A stretch of DNA of 32,645 nucleotides from Myxococcota bacterium. Its GTDB lineage: Bacteria; Myxococcota_A; Polyangia; Polyangiales; JANWZI01. Numbering within the stretch: the first letter of the stretch is position 1; every line of letters begins with the position of its first letter. Under the pieces are notes generated by a model. It was not told where the DNA came from. It saw only the letters and a program-made list of their open reading frames with translations, and made no database searches. The translations under genes and the position numbers were made by a program. The stretch spans positions 1-32,645 of the forward strand of contig JANWZI010000044.1 of NCBI GenBank assembly GCA_025054695.1. The letters run 5' to 3'. Positions 7,831-14,970 of the stretch are shown piece by piece.

Positions 7831-8044
7831 GTCCGAGTCCGAGTCCGCGGCCGAGTCGGAGTCCGGGTCCGAGACAGAGTCCGAGCCCGAGCCCGATCCC
7901 GAGCCCGAATCCGAATCCGACCCCGACTCCGAGGCCGAGACAGACTCCGAGCCCGCGTCTGAGTCCGAGTCCGAGTCGGAGTCCGAGTCCGAGCCCGAGC
8001 CCGAGTCCGAGCCCGATCCCGATCCCGATCCGGAACCCGACTCC
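7831..8044 (+). repeat. Hexamer array B, 35 units in perfect phase
   Basis: From 7835 to 8044 there are exactly 35 consecutive hexamers with no insertion or deletion. Most are GAGTCC or GAGCCC; variants include GATCCC, GAATCC, GACTCC, GAGACA and GAGTCG. Position 1 is G and position 5 is C in all 35 units, and position 2 is A in 32. Changes fall at positions 3, 4 and 6. The array ends 6 nt before the stop codon of the ABC ATPase gene (read leftward) and lies upstream of the helicase-operon promoter. It is the longest array in the window. It has no spacers, so it is not a CRISPR. Confidence 0.9.
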
Positions 8045-8050
8045 TCGCCA

Positions 8051-9046
8051 TCAGCCCAGGTCGGCGCGGCCCTCCGACCGGTTCGCCCCCTCGCCCACGG
8101 CGCGAAGGAACGCCCGTTCGAGCGTCTGACGCATCGGAGCGAGGTGCCGCACGGTGACGCCGACCGAAAGCGCGACCTCGAGCACCAGGCGTGCCGTCGC
8201 CGCCGCGGGCAGCCGGACCTCGAGGCCCCCGGGGCGTTCCTCGACGAGGCACCCGGCCGCTTCCAGGCCACGGCGCAGTGCCGCTGGCTCACCGCGTGTC
8301 CGCACTTCGAACGTCTCCCTATCGGTCTGGAGCAACCGCGCGAGGGGACCCGCGTACAGCACCTCGCCCGACGAGAGCAGGACGACCTGGTCGCACGTGC
8401 GCTCGACGTCGGGAAGAATGTGCGTGGACAGAATCACGCTCGCGCCCGTGCGTCGCGGGATCTCGACGACCAGATCGAGCATCTCCTCCCGTCCGCGTGG
8501 GTCGAGGCCACTCGTCGGCTCGTCGAGCAACAGCAACGCGGGATCGGCGACGAGCGCCTGGGCCAGCCGCGCGCGCTGCTTCATCCCCGTCGAGAACGAG
8601 CCGAGCTTGCGGTATCGCGCCTCCCCCAGGCCGCAGTCGTGCAGGACGCGGTGGGCGCGTCCGATGGCCTGCGCGCGCGGCAATCCGCACAGCTCGGCCG
8701 CCAGTGTCACGTACTCGAGCGCCGTCAAATCGGGCAACACCGCGTCGCCCTCGGGCATGTATCCGAGGCGGGCACGCACGGCGAACGGCTCGCGGGCGAC
8801 GTCGAATCCGAGCACGCGGACGCTGCCGCGGTCCGGGGCGATGAGCCCGAGCAGCACGCGCAGCATCGTGCTCTTGCCGGCGCCGTTCGGTCCGAGCAGG
8901 CCGATGCGGCCGGGGGCGAGCACGAGCGAGACGTCGCGCAGCGCCCGCAACTCTCCGTAACGCTTCTCGAGGCCCGAAATCTCGCAGAGCGCACCGGCGA
9001 CGTCGGAACGCGTCGTTCCAGTGGCGGCCGCGGATGCCTCGGTCAC
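8051..9046 (-). CDS. ABC transporter ATP-binding protein (ABC-2 export type), no permease nearby
   Basis: The GTG at 9046 is chosen because GGGAGG lies about 8 nt upstream and the ABC fold begins soon after; the open frame upstream to 9403 has no domain. In 331 residues the motifs are Walker A GPNGAGKST (52-60), the Q-loop region 'YMPEGD' (Glu replaces the usual Gln, common in this subfamily), the signature FSTGMKQR (151-158), Walker B LLLLDEP (171-177), D-loop 'SGLD' and H-loop His209. An accessory C-terminal domain (about 235-331) is typical of ATPases that energise ABC-2 type exporters or NosF-like machines. It should act at the inner face of the cytoplasmic membrane, but no membrane-spanning partner is in the window. 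The receiver-GGDEF gene upstream is on the same strand with a 139-bp gap. Confidence 0.93.
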   Translation of the reverse strand: MTEASAAATGTTRSDVAGALCEISGLEKRYGELRALRDVSLVLAPGRIGLLGPNGAGKSTMLRVLLGLIAPDRGSVRVLGFDVAREPFAVRARLGYMPEGDAVLPDLTALEYVTLAAELCGLPRAQAIGRAHRVLHDCGLGEARYRKLGSFSTGMKQRARLAQALVADPALLLLDEPTSGLDPRGREEMLDLVVEIPRRTGASVILSTHILPDVERTCDQVVLLSSGEVLYAGPLARLLQTDRETFEVRTRGEPAALRRGLEAAGCLVEERPGGLEVRLPAAATARLVLEVALSVGVTVRHLAPMRQTLERAFLRAVGEGANRSEGRADLG

Positions 9047-9185
9047 GTCTCCGCCTCCCGTCGACCAGGGATGCCGATCGGAGCGTTCGGGCAGTCCGAT
9101 CGCATCGGGACGTCCGGCATGCGGTCCGGCTCCGTCCTTACGCGCACGCGCACCGGCACACAACCCCACGAGGGCGCACCGCGCC

Positions 9186-10217
9186 TCACGTCGAGGACGT
9201 TCCGTCGTCCGATCGGGCACGCCGATCGGGCGGCGGACTCGCGCTACCCCGAGGTCCGGTCTCGGGTCGGTAGACGTAGCCTTGGTGCTGGTAGATGCAG
9301 ATCCGGTCGCGCCCGTCGCGCTTGGCCTCGTAGAGGGCTTCGTCGGCCGCGCGCAGCAGGTCGTCCTTGCTTCGCACGTCGCGGCTCGGGAAGAGCGCGA
9401 CACCCACCGAGACGGTGACCGCGATGGATCGCCCCTCGGCCCGCACCGGAACGCTGCCGATCGATCTCCAGACGCGCTCGGCGACCGCGACCGCGCCCGC
9501 GAAGTGCGTGCTCGGGAGCACGAGCAGGAACTCCTCGCCGCCGTATCGGGCCACGACGTCGATCTCGCGCACCGAACGACGCAGTCGCGTGGCGACCTCG
9601 GCGAGGACCGCGTCTCCCGCCGCGTGCCCGTGCTCGTCGTTGACGCGCTTGAAATGATCGACGTCGATCATCGCGCACGCGAGCGGCTCGCGGTAACGCT
9701 CGGCGCGCTTGAATTCCTCCCCGAGGCGCTCGTGCAGATAGCGATAATTGTACAGCCCCGTCAATTCGTCGCGCACCGCGAGCTCGGCGAGCCGGGCACG
9801 GGCCGCGGCCAGCTCGTCGTGCAAGGCTTTGATGCGGAGCATCGCGCCGAGCCGCGCGAGCAGCTCCCGCTCGTCGAACGGCTTGCAGACGTAGTCGTCC
9901 GCGCCGATCCGCAACCCCTCGATCCGGCTCTGCGTGTCGGTGCGTGCCGTCACGAGGAGCACGGGGACGAATGCGTCGGCCGTCATCGACTTGATGAGCC
10001 GGCACGCGTCCAGTCCGTTCATCCCCGGCATGATCACGTCGAGCAGCACCGCATCCACGCCCCCGCGCGCGACGAGATCGATGACGCCCTGTGTCGAGTC
10101 GACTGCATCGACACGCATCCCGTTCGCCTCGAGCAACCCCGTCAAGTAGTGCCGCGTGATCGCATCGTCGTCCGCGACGACGATGCGAGGCGCCTGGCGC
10201 GGTCGCTCGGCAACCAC
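9186..10217 (-). CDS. Response regulator diguanylate cyclase (receiver-GGDEF, PleD-like)
   Basis: Makes cyclic di-GMP from two GTP, controlled by phosphorylation. The receiver domain (about residues 11-125) has the acidic cluster D16-D18, phospho-acceptor Asp60 in 'LLDVIMPG', Thr90 and Lys112 in 'CKPF'. After a short helix (about 130-146), the GGDEF domain (about 148-305) has an intact GGEEF active site (226-230). It also has an RxxD product-inhibition site (R217-D220) exactly five residues before it, so the enzyme should be active and feedback-inhibited. The start GTG 10217 has no SD but is 9 nt from a -10 TAGGAT. No histidine kinase lies next to it, so its phosphodonor is elsewhere. The Ser/Pro/Arg-rich last 25 residues are outside the domain. 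Confidence 0.95.
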   Translation of the reverse strand: MVAERPRQAPRIVVADDDAITRHYLTGLLEANGMRVDAVDSTQGVIDLVARGGVDAVLLDVIMPGMNGLDACRLIKSMTADAFVPVLLVTARTDTQSRIEGLRIGADDYVCKPFDERELLARLGAMLRIKALHDELAAARARLAELAVRDELTGLYNYRYLHERLGEEFKRAERYREPLACAMIDVDHFKRVNDEHGHAAGDAVLAEVATRLRRSVREIDVVARYGGEEFLLVLPSTHFAGAVAVAERVWRSIGSVPVRAEGRSIAVTVSVGVALFPSRDVRSKDDLLRAADEALYEAKRDGRDRICIYQHQGYVYRPETGPRGSASPPPDRRARSDDGTSST

Positions 10218-10226
10218 CCCGTATCG

Positions 10227-10255
10227 ATCCTAGCAGCCGCCGTCGTGATTCCCAA
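10227..10255 (-). promoter_or_regulatory. Promoter of diguanylate cyclase gene
   Basis: On the - strand: -35 TTGGGA (10255-10250), a 17-nt spacer, -10 TAGGAT (10232-10227), then 9 nt to the GTG start at 10217. The predicted 5' end lies within about 3 nt of the start codon, and no SD is present. Confidence 0.45.
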
Positions 10256-10331
10256 CGGGGCCGACCGACGCGCCGAGCCGGTCGGGCCATTGGATCAACA
10301 GGAGGTCTCCTTCCGATACCGAGTGGCATCC

Positions 10332-10451
10332 GACTGCGAGCCCGAGCCCGAGTCCGTCTCCATGTTCGAGTCCGAGCCCGAGCCCGAGGCCGCGTCGGAG
10401 TCCGACCCTGAGCCCGAGCCCGAGTCCGTAACCGAGTCCGTGACCGAGGTC
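10332..10451 (+). repeat. Hexamer array C, 19 units in phase
   Basis: Nineteen hexamers from 10338 to 10451 (plus one eroded unit GACTGC before) keep exact 6-nt phase. They are mainly GAGCCC and GAGTCC, with outliers GTCTCC, ATGTTC, GCGTCG, GTAACC and GTGACC. The array lies between the start of the diguanylate cyclase gene and the end of the metallophosphoesterase gene, both on the - strand. The - strand over it carries a 60-codon open frame (10477 to 10295) that is almost all Ser/Gly/Asp; I regard that as a by-product of the repeat. Confidence 0.85.
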
Positions 10452-10494
10452 GAGATGCCGCCCAATCCCCGGATCACGCCAGCGTCCGACGCCG

Positions 10495-11754
10495 TCAGCT
10501 CGTCAGCACGATGCGCGTGACCTCCGGCGGAGCGCCCACCCGCGCCGGGGGGCCTGCCACGCCGAAGCCCCGATTGACGTAGAGCCTCGAGCCGTCCCGC
10601 TCATACAGCCCCGCGACGTAACCGTACGGCAACACCCAGTCGGCGAGCCGGGGGCCGATGTTGACCTGGCCGCCATGCGTGTGGCCCGAGAGCTGAAGGC
10701 CGACGCGCGGCGCCGCGCGCGGGAAGTAGACCGGATTGTGACAGAGCAGCAGGACGGGCGCGTCGGAGGGCTGGCCCGCGAGCGCACGCTCGAGGTCCGC
10801 TTCGCCCATCCAGGGGTCGTCGACACCGGCCAGAACGAAACCGTGATCCGCGTCGCCGAGACGCGCCGCCGCATTGACGAGCGTGCGCGCTCCCGCGCGC
10901 TCGAGCGCGTCGAGGATCGCGCCCACGCCGGCGTAGTAGTCGTGATTGCCGGGCACCGCCGCCACTCCGTCGCGCGCGAGCTCGACGAGACGCGCGGTCA
11001 ACCGGCCCACGAGAACCGCGTGACGCGGGTCGTGATCGACGAGATCCCCGGTGAGCACCACCAGGTCGGGTCGCGCGGCTCGAACGAGATCGACGGCGAT
11101 GGCGAGCTCGCGCTCACCGGCGAACGTTCCGAAGTGCAGATCGCTCAGCTGCACGATCGTGTACCCGTCGAGTCGCCGGTCCAGGCCGGGCAGCGGCACG
11201 GGAACCGTCTCGACGCGGTAGTCGTGACGGCCGACGAGGGCCCCGTAGAGCGAGGAGCCCGCGCCCGTCGCGGCGGCCGCCGCAAGCGCGCCACGCACCA
11301 CGAGCTCTCGCCGACCGAGAGTCGCGCTGCGTTCTGCGGAGTTGGGTGCGCCCGGCTCGGATACGGAATTCGCATGCTTCGAATGCGACCCCTCCCCTTC
11401 GGGCGCGTCGGGTTTTCGTGTCGGCAGGCGACGACGCAGCCGCGCGCCCAGCCTCGTCAGACCCGCCCCGGCGTCGACGAGCAGGAACAGGACGCCGCTG
11501 ACGAGCACTGCGAGCATCAGGGTCGAGCCCGCGATCGCGAGCGGCGCGGCCCACGAGCCCGCGGCCTCGTCGAGCCGGCCGGCCGCGCGCCCGACCAGCA
11601 TCGCGACCCGGCCGCCGGCGAGAACCGCCGCGAGCGCCCGCCGTCCTGCCCGCTGCAGCCCCAGCAGCCAGGCGAGCCGCCGGTGCACGTACACGCAGAG
11701 AGCCGCGAGCAACGTGACCAGCACGAGCAGGAACAGCACGAATCGCAGAACCAT
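10495..11754 (-). CDS. Membrane-anchored calcineurin-like metallophosphoesterase
   Basis: A binuclear-metal phosphoesterase of the YkuE/YaeI-like group; the substrate in this organism is unknown (family members act on lipid-linked or cyclic phosphates at the membrane). The N-terminal part has hydrophobic helices at about residues 3-23 and 70-95, an Arg/Ser-rich loop (100-148), and an RR-led segment (149-172) that could be a further anchor. The catalytic domain (about 180-415) has all motifs: DLH (205-207), GDLVD (236-240), GNHD (269-272), the His in 'LLCHNP' (339) and GHTH (357-360). The start is ATG 11754 with no clear SD. Three palindromes lie 82-123 bp upstream. It is on the same strand as the unknown gene upstream and the cyclase downstream, but gaps of 248 and 277 bp argue against a tight operon. 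Confidence 0.93.
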   Translation of the reverse strand: MVLRFVLFLLVLVTLLAALCVYVHRRLAWLLGLQRAGRRALAAVLAGGRVAMLVGRAAGRLDEAAGSWAAPLAIAGSTLMLAVLVSGVLFLLVDAGAGLTRLGARLRRRLPTRKPDAPEGEGSHSKHANSVSEPGAPNSAERSATLGRRELVVRGALAAAAATGAGSSLYGALVGRHDYRVETVPVPLPGLDRRLDGYTIVQLSDLHFGTFAGERELAIAVDLVRAARPDLVVLTGDLVDHDPRHAVLVGRLTARLVELARDGVAAVPGNHDYYAGVGAILDALERAGARTLVNAAARLGDADHGFVLAGVDDPWMGEADLERALAGQPSDAPVLLLCHNPVYFPRAAPRVGLQLSGHTHGGQVNIGPRLADWVLPYGYVAGLYERDGSRLYVNRGFGVAGPPARVGAPPEVTRIVLTS

Positions 11755-11835
11755 GGCGCCGACTCGACCGCCTCGGCGCGGTGCACGCCGCGTCCGTTGC
11801 CATGGTGCGCGCGGCTGGCGCCGTCAAGGTGCACG

Positions 11836-11877
11836 CCCGTCGACGGGTGGCGGCGCCACGCCTCGGTACCGGTACCG
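11836..11877. promoter_or_regulatory. Cluster of three adjacent palindromes
   Basis: Within 42 bp lie CCCGTCGACGGG (11836-11847), GTGGCG-g-CGCCAC (11847-11859) and CGGTACCGGTACCG (11864-11877); the last contains a direct duplication of GGTACC. They sit in the 248-bp gap between two leftward genes, upstream of the metallophosphoesterase start. They could be operators or a termination structure for the upstream gene; nothing in the sequence decides between these. Confidence 0.4.
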
Positions 11878-12002
11878 TGGCGCGAGCCGCTCCACGAGGG
11901 GCTCCGCCGGGGTCACGGGGGGTAACGCGAAGCGTCGCGGTCCCAAGTCGAGCTCGGATCGGAGCGCCCGTGCGCCCGTGCGACACCCGCGTCGGACCGC
12001 CG

Positions 12003-12551
12003 CTAACCGTCCCGGCGCCGACGCAGGTCGGAGAGCCGATCCCAGGCCGCGTCGACGGCGCGCGGGGCGAGCGGAACCGTGAGCACGCGCAGTCGCAGCA
12101 CGACGCGCGTGACCGTGCTCGTGTTGACGAAGCCTTTGCGCGGCGGAACGTACTCGAAAACCGCTTCGGTGCCGGGCCTCGGAATCGGAGAGCACAGTTC
12201 CATCGCCTCGTCCTCTTTGCGCTGGCCGCCCGCGAGCAAGGAACCGAGCAAGGGGTGCTTCAGGTCGACCACCCCCGATGCGCGGTCGATGACCTGGATG
12301 CAACGCATGGCCCAATCGCACGCGTAGATCCGATTCTGGGTCCAGACCTCCAGCGCGCACCAGCGCTCGTGCCGCATACCCTCCTGGGCGCGTTCGTAGA
12401 CGAGCTCGACCTCGACGAACGGCGGAAGGGTAACGACGGTCGGCTCGGGCTCGTCGAAATCGAACCGCGCCCCCGGCGTCCCGTGGACAACCGCACCGGC
12501 GGTATCCAGGGCTTGCGACGGGTCGCTCACCCCCCGCTGGGTTTTTTGCAT
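12003..12551 (-). CDS. Conserved-looking hypothetical cytoplasmic protein
   Basis: A 182-residue protein that I do not recognise. ATG 12551 is preferred over the upstream GTG-type extension because GGAG lies 10 nt before it and the first residues of the longer frame are Arg/Asp-rich. There is no signal peptide or membrane segment. The visible features are a Trp/Cys-containing centre ('WCALEVWTQNRIYACDWAMR') and a beta-rich C-terminal half ending in 'RVVLRLRVLTVPLAPR'. A small domain that binds a ligand or partner would fit, but no family can be named. It is divergent from the membrane-protein gene at 12814 with 262 bp between starts. Confidence 0.65.
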   Translation of the reverse strand: MQKTQRGVSDPSQALDTAGAVVHGTPGARFDFDEPEPTVVTLPPFVEVELVYERAQEGMRHERWCALEVWTQNRIYACDWAMRCIQVIDRASGVVDLKHPLLGSLLAGGQRKEDEAMELCSPIPRPGTEAVFEYVPPRKGFVNTSTVTRVVLRLRVLTVPLAPRAVDAAWDRLSDLRRRRDG

Positions 12552-12813
12552 GAACCGTCGGCTCCGATCGCGGCCACGATCATCCGTTCTCGACACACGG
12601 GCCTCCGTTTCCGGCTACTCGACAGCGTAACACCGTGATTGCGTCTACGTCGCACGGGTCGGATTCCCGCTGGACTCGCCCACATCGGCGCGACGACGAA
12701 GCCGGTTCGGCCGCCGCACGACCGCCAAAGCGCTGCCGCGTCGAGGCTGGACCGGCGCGTTGCGACGGGACTTGTCTGGAGGCGCGGAACCGCTAGAGAG
12801 CTTTCACCCCATC

Positions 12814-13356
12814 GTGTCCGGTCGAGTCGAGCGCGCGAACCCCGAACGGACCCGGCCGTACGGGCCGGTGCCGTCGTCGTCGAAGCGTGTCGCGAAGGCG
12901 CCGCTCGTCGTACTGGTCCTCGCTTCGACGCTCGTGCTCGGGCCGGGTGTGGCGCGCGCCGACGGAAGTCGTTGGGACACGGTCGCGCACGTCGGCACCG
13001 TGAGCTGGGGCATCGCACAGGTCGGGTTTCTGGCCGCCGACCTCTATCACGGCACCCGCAACGAGTGGCTTCCGCGGTATGCGACGTGGACGCAGGCGAC
13101 GTTGATGTCCTCCGGGTCGGTCGCGGCGGGTGTGCTCACGCTTCGGTACGAGAACCGCGGCGTCTGGCTCGCGATCGCCGTCACCGATTTCGTGCTCGCC
13201 GGCTGGTTCTTCGTGCACGGCCTGCTCGGCATCATGAACCTGGAGTCGGTGCGCGACGAAGACGAAGGTGCCCCCGCGCCCGCTGCCCGATCACGCGGCC
13301 TCAGCCTGCGCGTCTCGGCGTGGCCGGGCGGCGTCGGTGCCTCGCTCGTGCTCTGA
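12814..13356 (+). CDS. Small multi-pass membrane protein, unknown function
   Basis: A product of about 180 residues. GTG 12814 is chosen because a promoter-like TTGTCT-N16-TAGAGA (12772-12799) ends 14 nt before it. An alternative GTG at 12868 would start directly before a good signal-peptide pattern (basic N-region, 'LVVLVLASTLVLG' core, 'ARA' cleavage motif). After that segment come about three hydrophobic stretches (around 'WGIAQVGFLAADLY', 'MSSGSVAAGVLTL' and 'WLAIAVTDFVLAGWFFVHGL') and an Arg/Ala/Pro-rich C-terminal tail. It is probably an inner-membrane protein with four helices or a cleaved signal and three helices. No family is recognised. It converges with the next gene, separated by only 56 bp. 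Confidence 0.6.
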   Translation: MSGRVERANPERTRPYGPVPSSSKRVAKAPLVVLVLASTLVLGPGVARADGSRWDTVAHVGTVSWGIAQVGFLAADLYHGTRNEWLPRYATWTQATLMSSGSVAAGVLTLRYENRGVWLAIAVTDFVLAGWFFVHGLLGIMNLESVRDEDEGAPAPAARSRGLSLRVSAWPGGVGASLVL

Positions 13357-13412
13357 CGGCGCCGTCGTCGCACCCGGGATCGGGCCACGGCGCGTCCGAG
13401 GCCGCGCGCGCC

Positions 13413-14153
13413 TCACCAACCCCCCATTTCGCGCAATTCGTCGGGATCCTCGTCGTCGAGATAGCCGCTTTGGAGCAGCATCACGGCCTGCTCGTACGAG
13501 AAGGCGAGGTAGACCTCGCGCGTCTCGTCGCTCCGCAGCGGGATGAGCCGTCGAACCTCGCCGCGACGTGCCAGCATCCGGTTGAAGGCACGCACCAGAC
13601 TACGCACCGTCGTGGTCGGGCGCGCTTCGAGCGTGCGCAGGTCGATCTCGCCCGTTTCCAGGTACACTTCCTCGTCGTCGACGACCGCGACGACGTCGTC
13701 TCCGGAGCGCAGGACGAGCTGGCCGTCGACGGGGTCGCCGATGCGCTCGAGGACGAGCTCCTGCAGGTCGGGAGCGAGCGCCGCCATGCGCGCGACGATC
13801 TCGGGCGCTCCCAGTCCCTCCTCCGCGCGCACGAGCAGGAAGCGATCGTCTCGCCGGCGGCGCTCCGCATCCGACACCCGTCCCTCGGCGGCGTAATAGG
13901 CCTCGAGCAGATCGATTCGACGCGAAGGACCGGGCTCACCGACGAGCCGCGACGCGATACGGGACAGCTCCGGACCGCTCAGCTCCTGCATCTGGGCGCA
14001 GGCCGAGAGCGCGTTGACGAACAGCAGGTCGTCGACGACGGGGCGGCGCTCCGGCGTCGACGTCGGCTCGACGGGCGGGTCGGCCGTCGCGGTCCTCGGC
14101 GCGTCGTCCGGCGTGGTCGGTGTGCTGCCGCTCGCGCCCATGCGCTCGCGCAC
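13413..14153 (-). CDS. Acidic hypothetical cytoplasmic protein
   Basis: A 246-residue protein of unknown function. GTG 14153 is preferred because CGGGA lies 7 nt upstream; an in-frame ATG at 14141 is the alternative. The N-terminal 38 or so residues are a disordered Thr/Pro-rich tail. The rest is a globular, Glu/Asp/Leu/Arg-rich alpha/beta protein without Cys clusters, membrane segments or recognisable catalytic motifs. A beta-hairpin-like centre ('GQLVLRSGDDVVAVVDDEEV') and a Leu-rich helix 'TVRSLVRAFNRMLARRGEVR' are the clearest features. The end 'YLDDEDPDELREMGGW' is strongly acidic. It could be a regulator or adaptor, but nothing identifies it. Confidence 0.65.
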   Translation of the reverse strand: MRERMGASGSTPTTPDDAPRTATADPPVEPTSTPERRPVVDDLLFVNALSACAQMQELSGPELSRIASRLVGEPGPSRRIDLLEAYYAAEGRVSDAERRRRDDRFLLVRAEEGLGAPEIVARMAALAPDLQELVLERIGDPVDGQLVLRSGDDVVAVVDDEEVYLETGEIDLRTLEARPTTTVRSLVRAFNRMLARRGEVRRLIPLRSDETREVYLAFSYEQAVMLLQSGYLDDEDPDELREMGGW

Positions 14154-14469
14154 GCAGTGTTCCCGATCCCGATGGCCCGCTCAAGATGCGTCCCGTCCCT
14201 CGAACCCAGGGTCATGGGGGTCGCGCGGTGCCGACATGGAACGGAGGGCGTCGAGGGCGGCCCTGTCCGGGGTGAGCGACGAGGCGGAGCAGGGTTGGGC
14301 GGGCATGGACGATCGCCAGGCCCCTTCGTTTCGTGTCCCGCGTTTCACCCGACCGCGAAAACTTCCGCTCGCATCCCTCGACTCCCTTCGCAGGCTCTTT
14401 TCACCCCCGGCGCACCCCGCGCCATCAGTCGTGGAGTTACCCGCGGATGGGGGTCGACGCGCCCATCGC
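14154..14469. other. Divergent intergenic region without recognised gene
   Basis: This lies between divergent genes at 14153 (-) and 14510 (+). All frames contain only Arg/Pro-rich low-value reading frames. A less GC-rich patch at about 14325-14410 could hold the promoter of the leftward gene. No hexamer array and no strong dyad is visible. Confidence 0.35.
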
Positions 14470-14498
14470 TTGCCGAGCATCCGTACGCTTGTTAGCGT
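14470..14498 (+). promoter_or_regulatory. Promoter of small membrane protein gene
   Basis: TTGCCG (14470-14475), a 17-nt spacer and TAGCGT (14493-14498), then 11 nt to ATG 14510. No SD lies between, and the predicted transcript would start within about 5 nt of the ATG. Confidence 0.4.
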
Positions 14499-14509
14499 CG
14501 CGCCCGCGA

Positions 14510-14788
14510 ATGGCCGAAGGAATGCATCGCGCGGGCGAGTTGCCGGAGGTTCGGGACGAGGCGCCGCCCTCTCCGCGCTGGCTGCCGTTGCTCGGGCTGA
14601 CGCTCTTGCTGCTCGCCGGTGTTTTTCTCGCCGTGCGCGCGACCCAGCCCGCCGACCAAGCCACCGACACGGCCGATGCCGCTCCTGGACAGGCTGCCGC
14701 GCCCAGCGAGCAAGCCGCGAAAGATCAGCCGGCTGGAGCGGATACAACACCGCGGGCTGGGGACGAGCACGCCGGTCACGCGCACTGA
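14510..14788 (+). CDS. Small single-pass membrane protein with Ala/Pro/Gln-rich tail
   Basis: The 92-residue product has a short acidic N-terminus, one clear transmembrane helix ('WLPLLGLTLLLLAGVFLAV', about residues 24-43), and a low-complexity Ala/Asp/Gln/Pro tail ending in a His-rich 'DEHAGHAH'. ATG 14510 is chosen because of the promoter 11 nt upstream; an internal ATG at 14522 is the alternative. The frame is open upstream to 14333, but that stretch looks non-coding. The terminal His/Asp/Glu cluster could bind a metal ion, but that is speculative. No family is recognised. It converges with the lytic transglycosylase gene, with hexamer array D between them. Confidence 0.55.
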   Translation: MAEGMHRAGELPEVRDEAPPSPRWLPLLGLTLLLLAGVFLAVRATQPADQATDTADAAPGQAAAPSEQAAKDQPAGADTTPRAGDEHAGHAH

Positions 14789-14848
14789 ATTGCGGCTCGC
14801 TCGCGTCCTTCGGCGACGCCGATAGGATGCATGTCTCGTCGCGGAGAC

Positions 14849-14938
14849 GAGGCAGAGTCGGGATCGGAGGCCGCGCTCGAGACCGAGTCGGAGTCGGAGG
14901 CCGAGTCCGAGACCGAGACCGAGCGCGAGCCCGAACCG
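14849..14938 (+). repeat. Hexamer array D, 15 units in phase
   Basis: Fifteen hexamers without indel: GAGGCA, GAGTCG, GGATCG, GAGGCC, GCGCTC, GAGACC, two GAGTCG, GAGGCC, GAGTCC, two GAGACC, GAGCGC, GAGCCC and GAACCG. It lies in the convergent gap between the small membrane protein gene and the transglycosylase gene. A 6-bp dyad CTCGTC-N5-GACGAG (14835-14851) overlaps its left edge. Confidence 0.8.
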
Positions 14939-14970
14939 ACTTCGCGGTTGCGCGCGACGGCGCGGCTGTC

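Noticed and set aside
7831..8044. Array B as a CRISPR or as part of the helicase N-terminus
   Set aside because: There are no unique spacers between repeats, so it is not a CRISPR. Although the helicase frame is open back through the array, the overlapping upstream gene with its own promoter and the ATGA junction place the helicase start at 7185.
7829..9418. A 529-codon forward frame that begins with the Ser/Glu repeat and crosses the ABC ATPase region
   Set aside because: Beyond 8050 it is the antisense of a clear ABC ATPase with all motifs. In GC-rich DNA such antisense frames are common. Only the array part is kept as an open question.
13356..13393. ACGGCGCCGT palindrome and GCGCCGT/ACGGCGC dyad between two convergent genes
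   Set aside because: The loop is 21 nt, there is no T-tract and part of the dyad is self-complementary; too weak to call a terminator.
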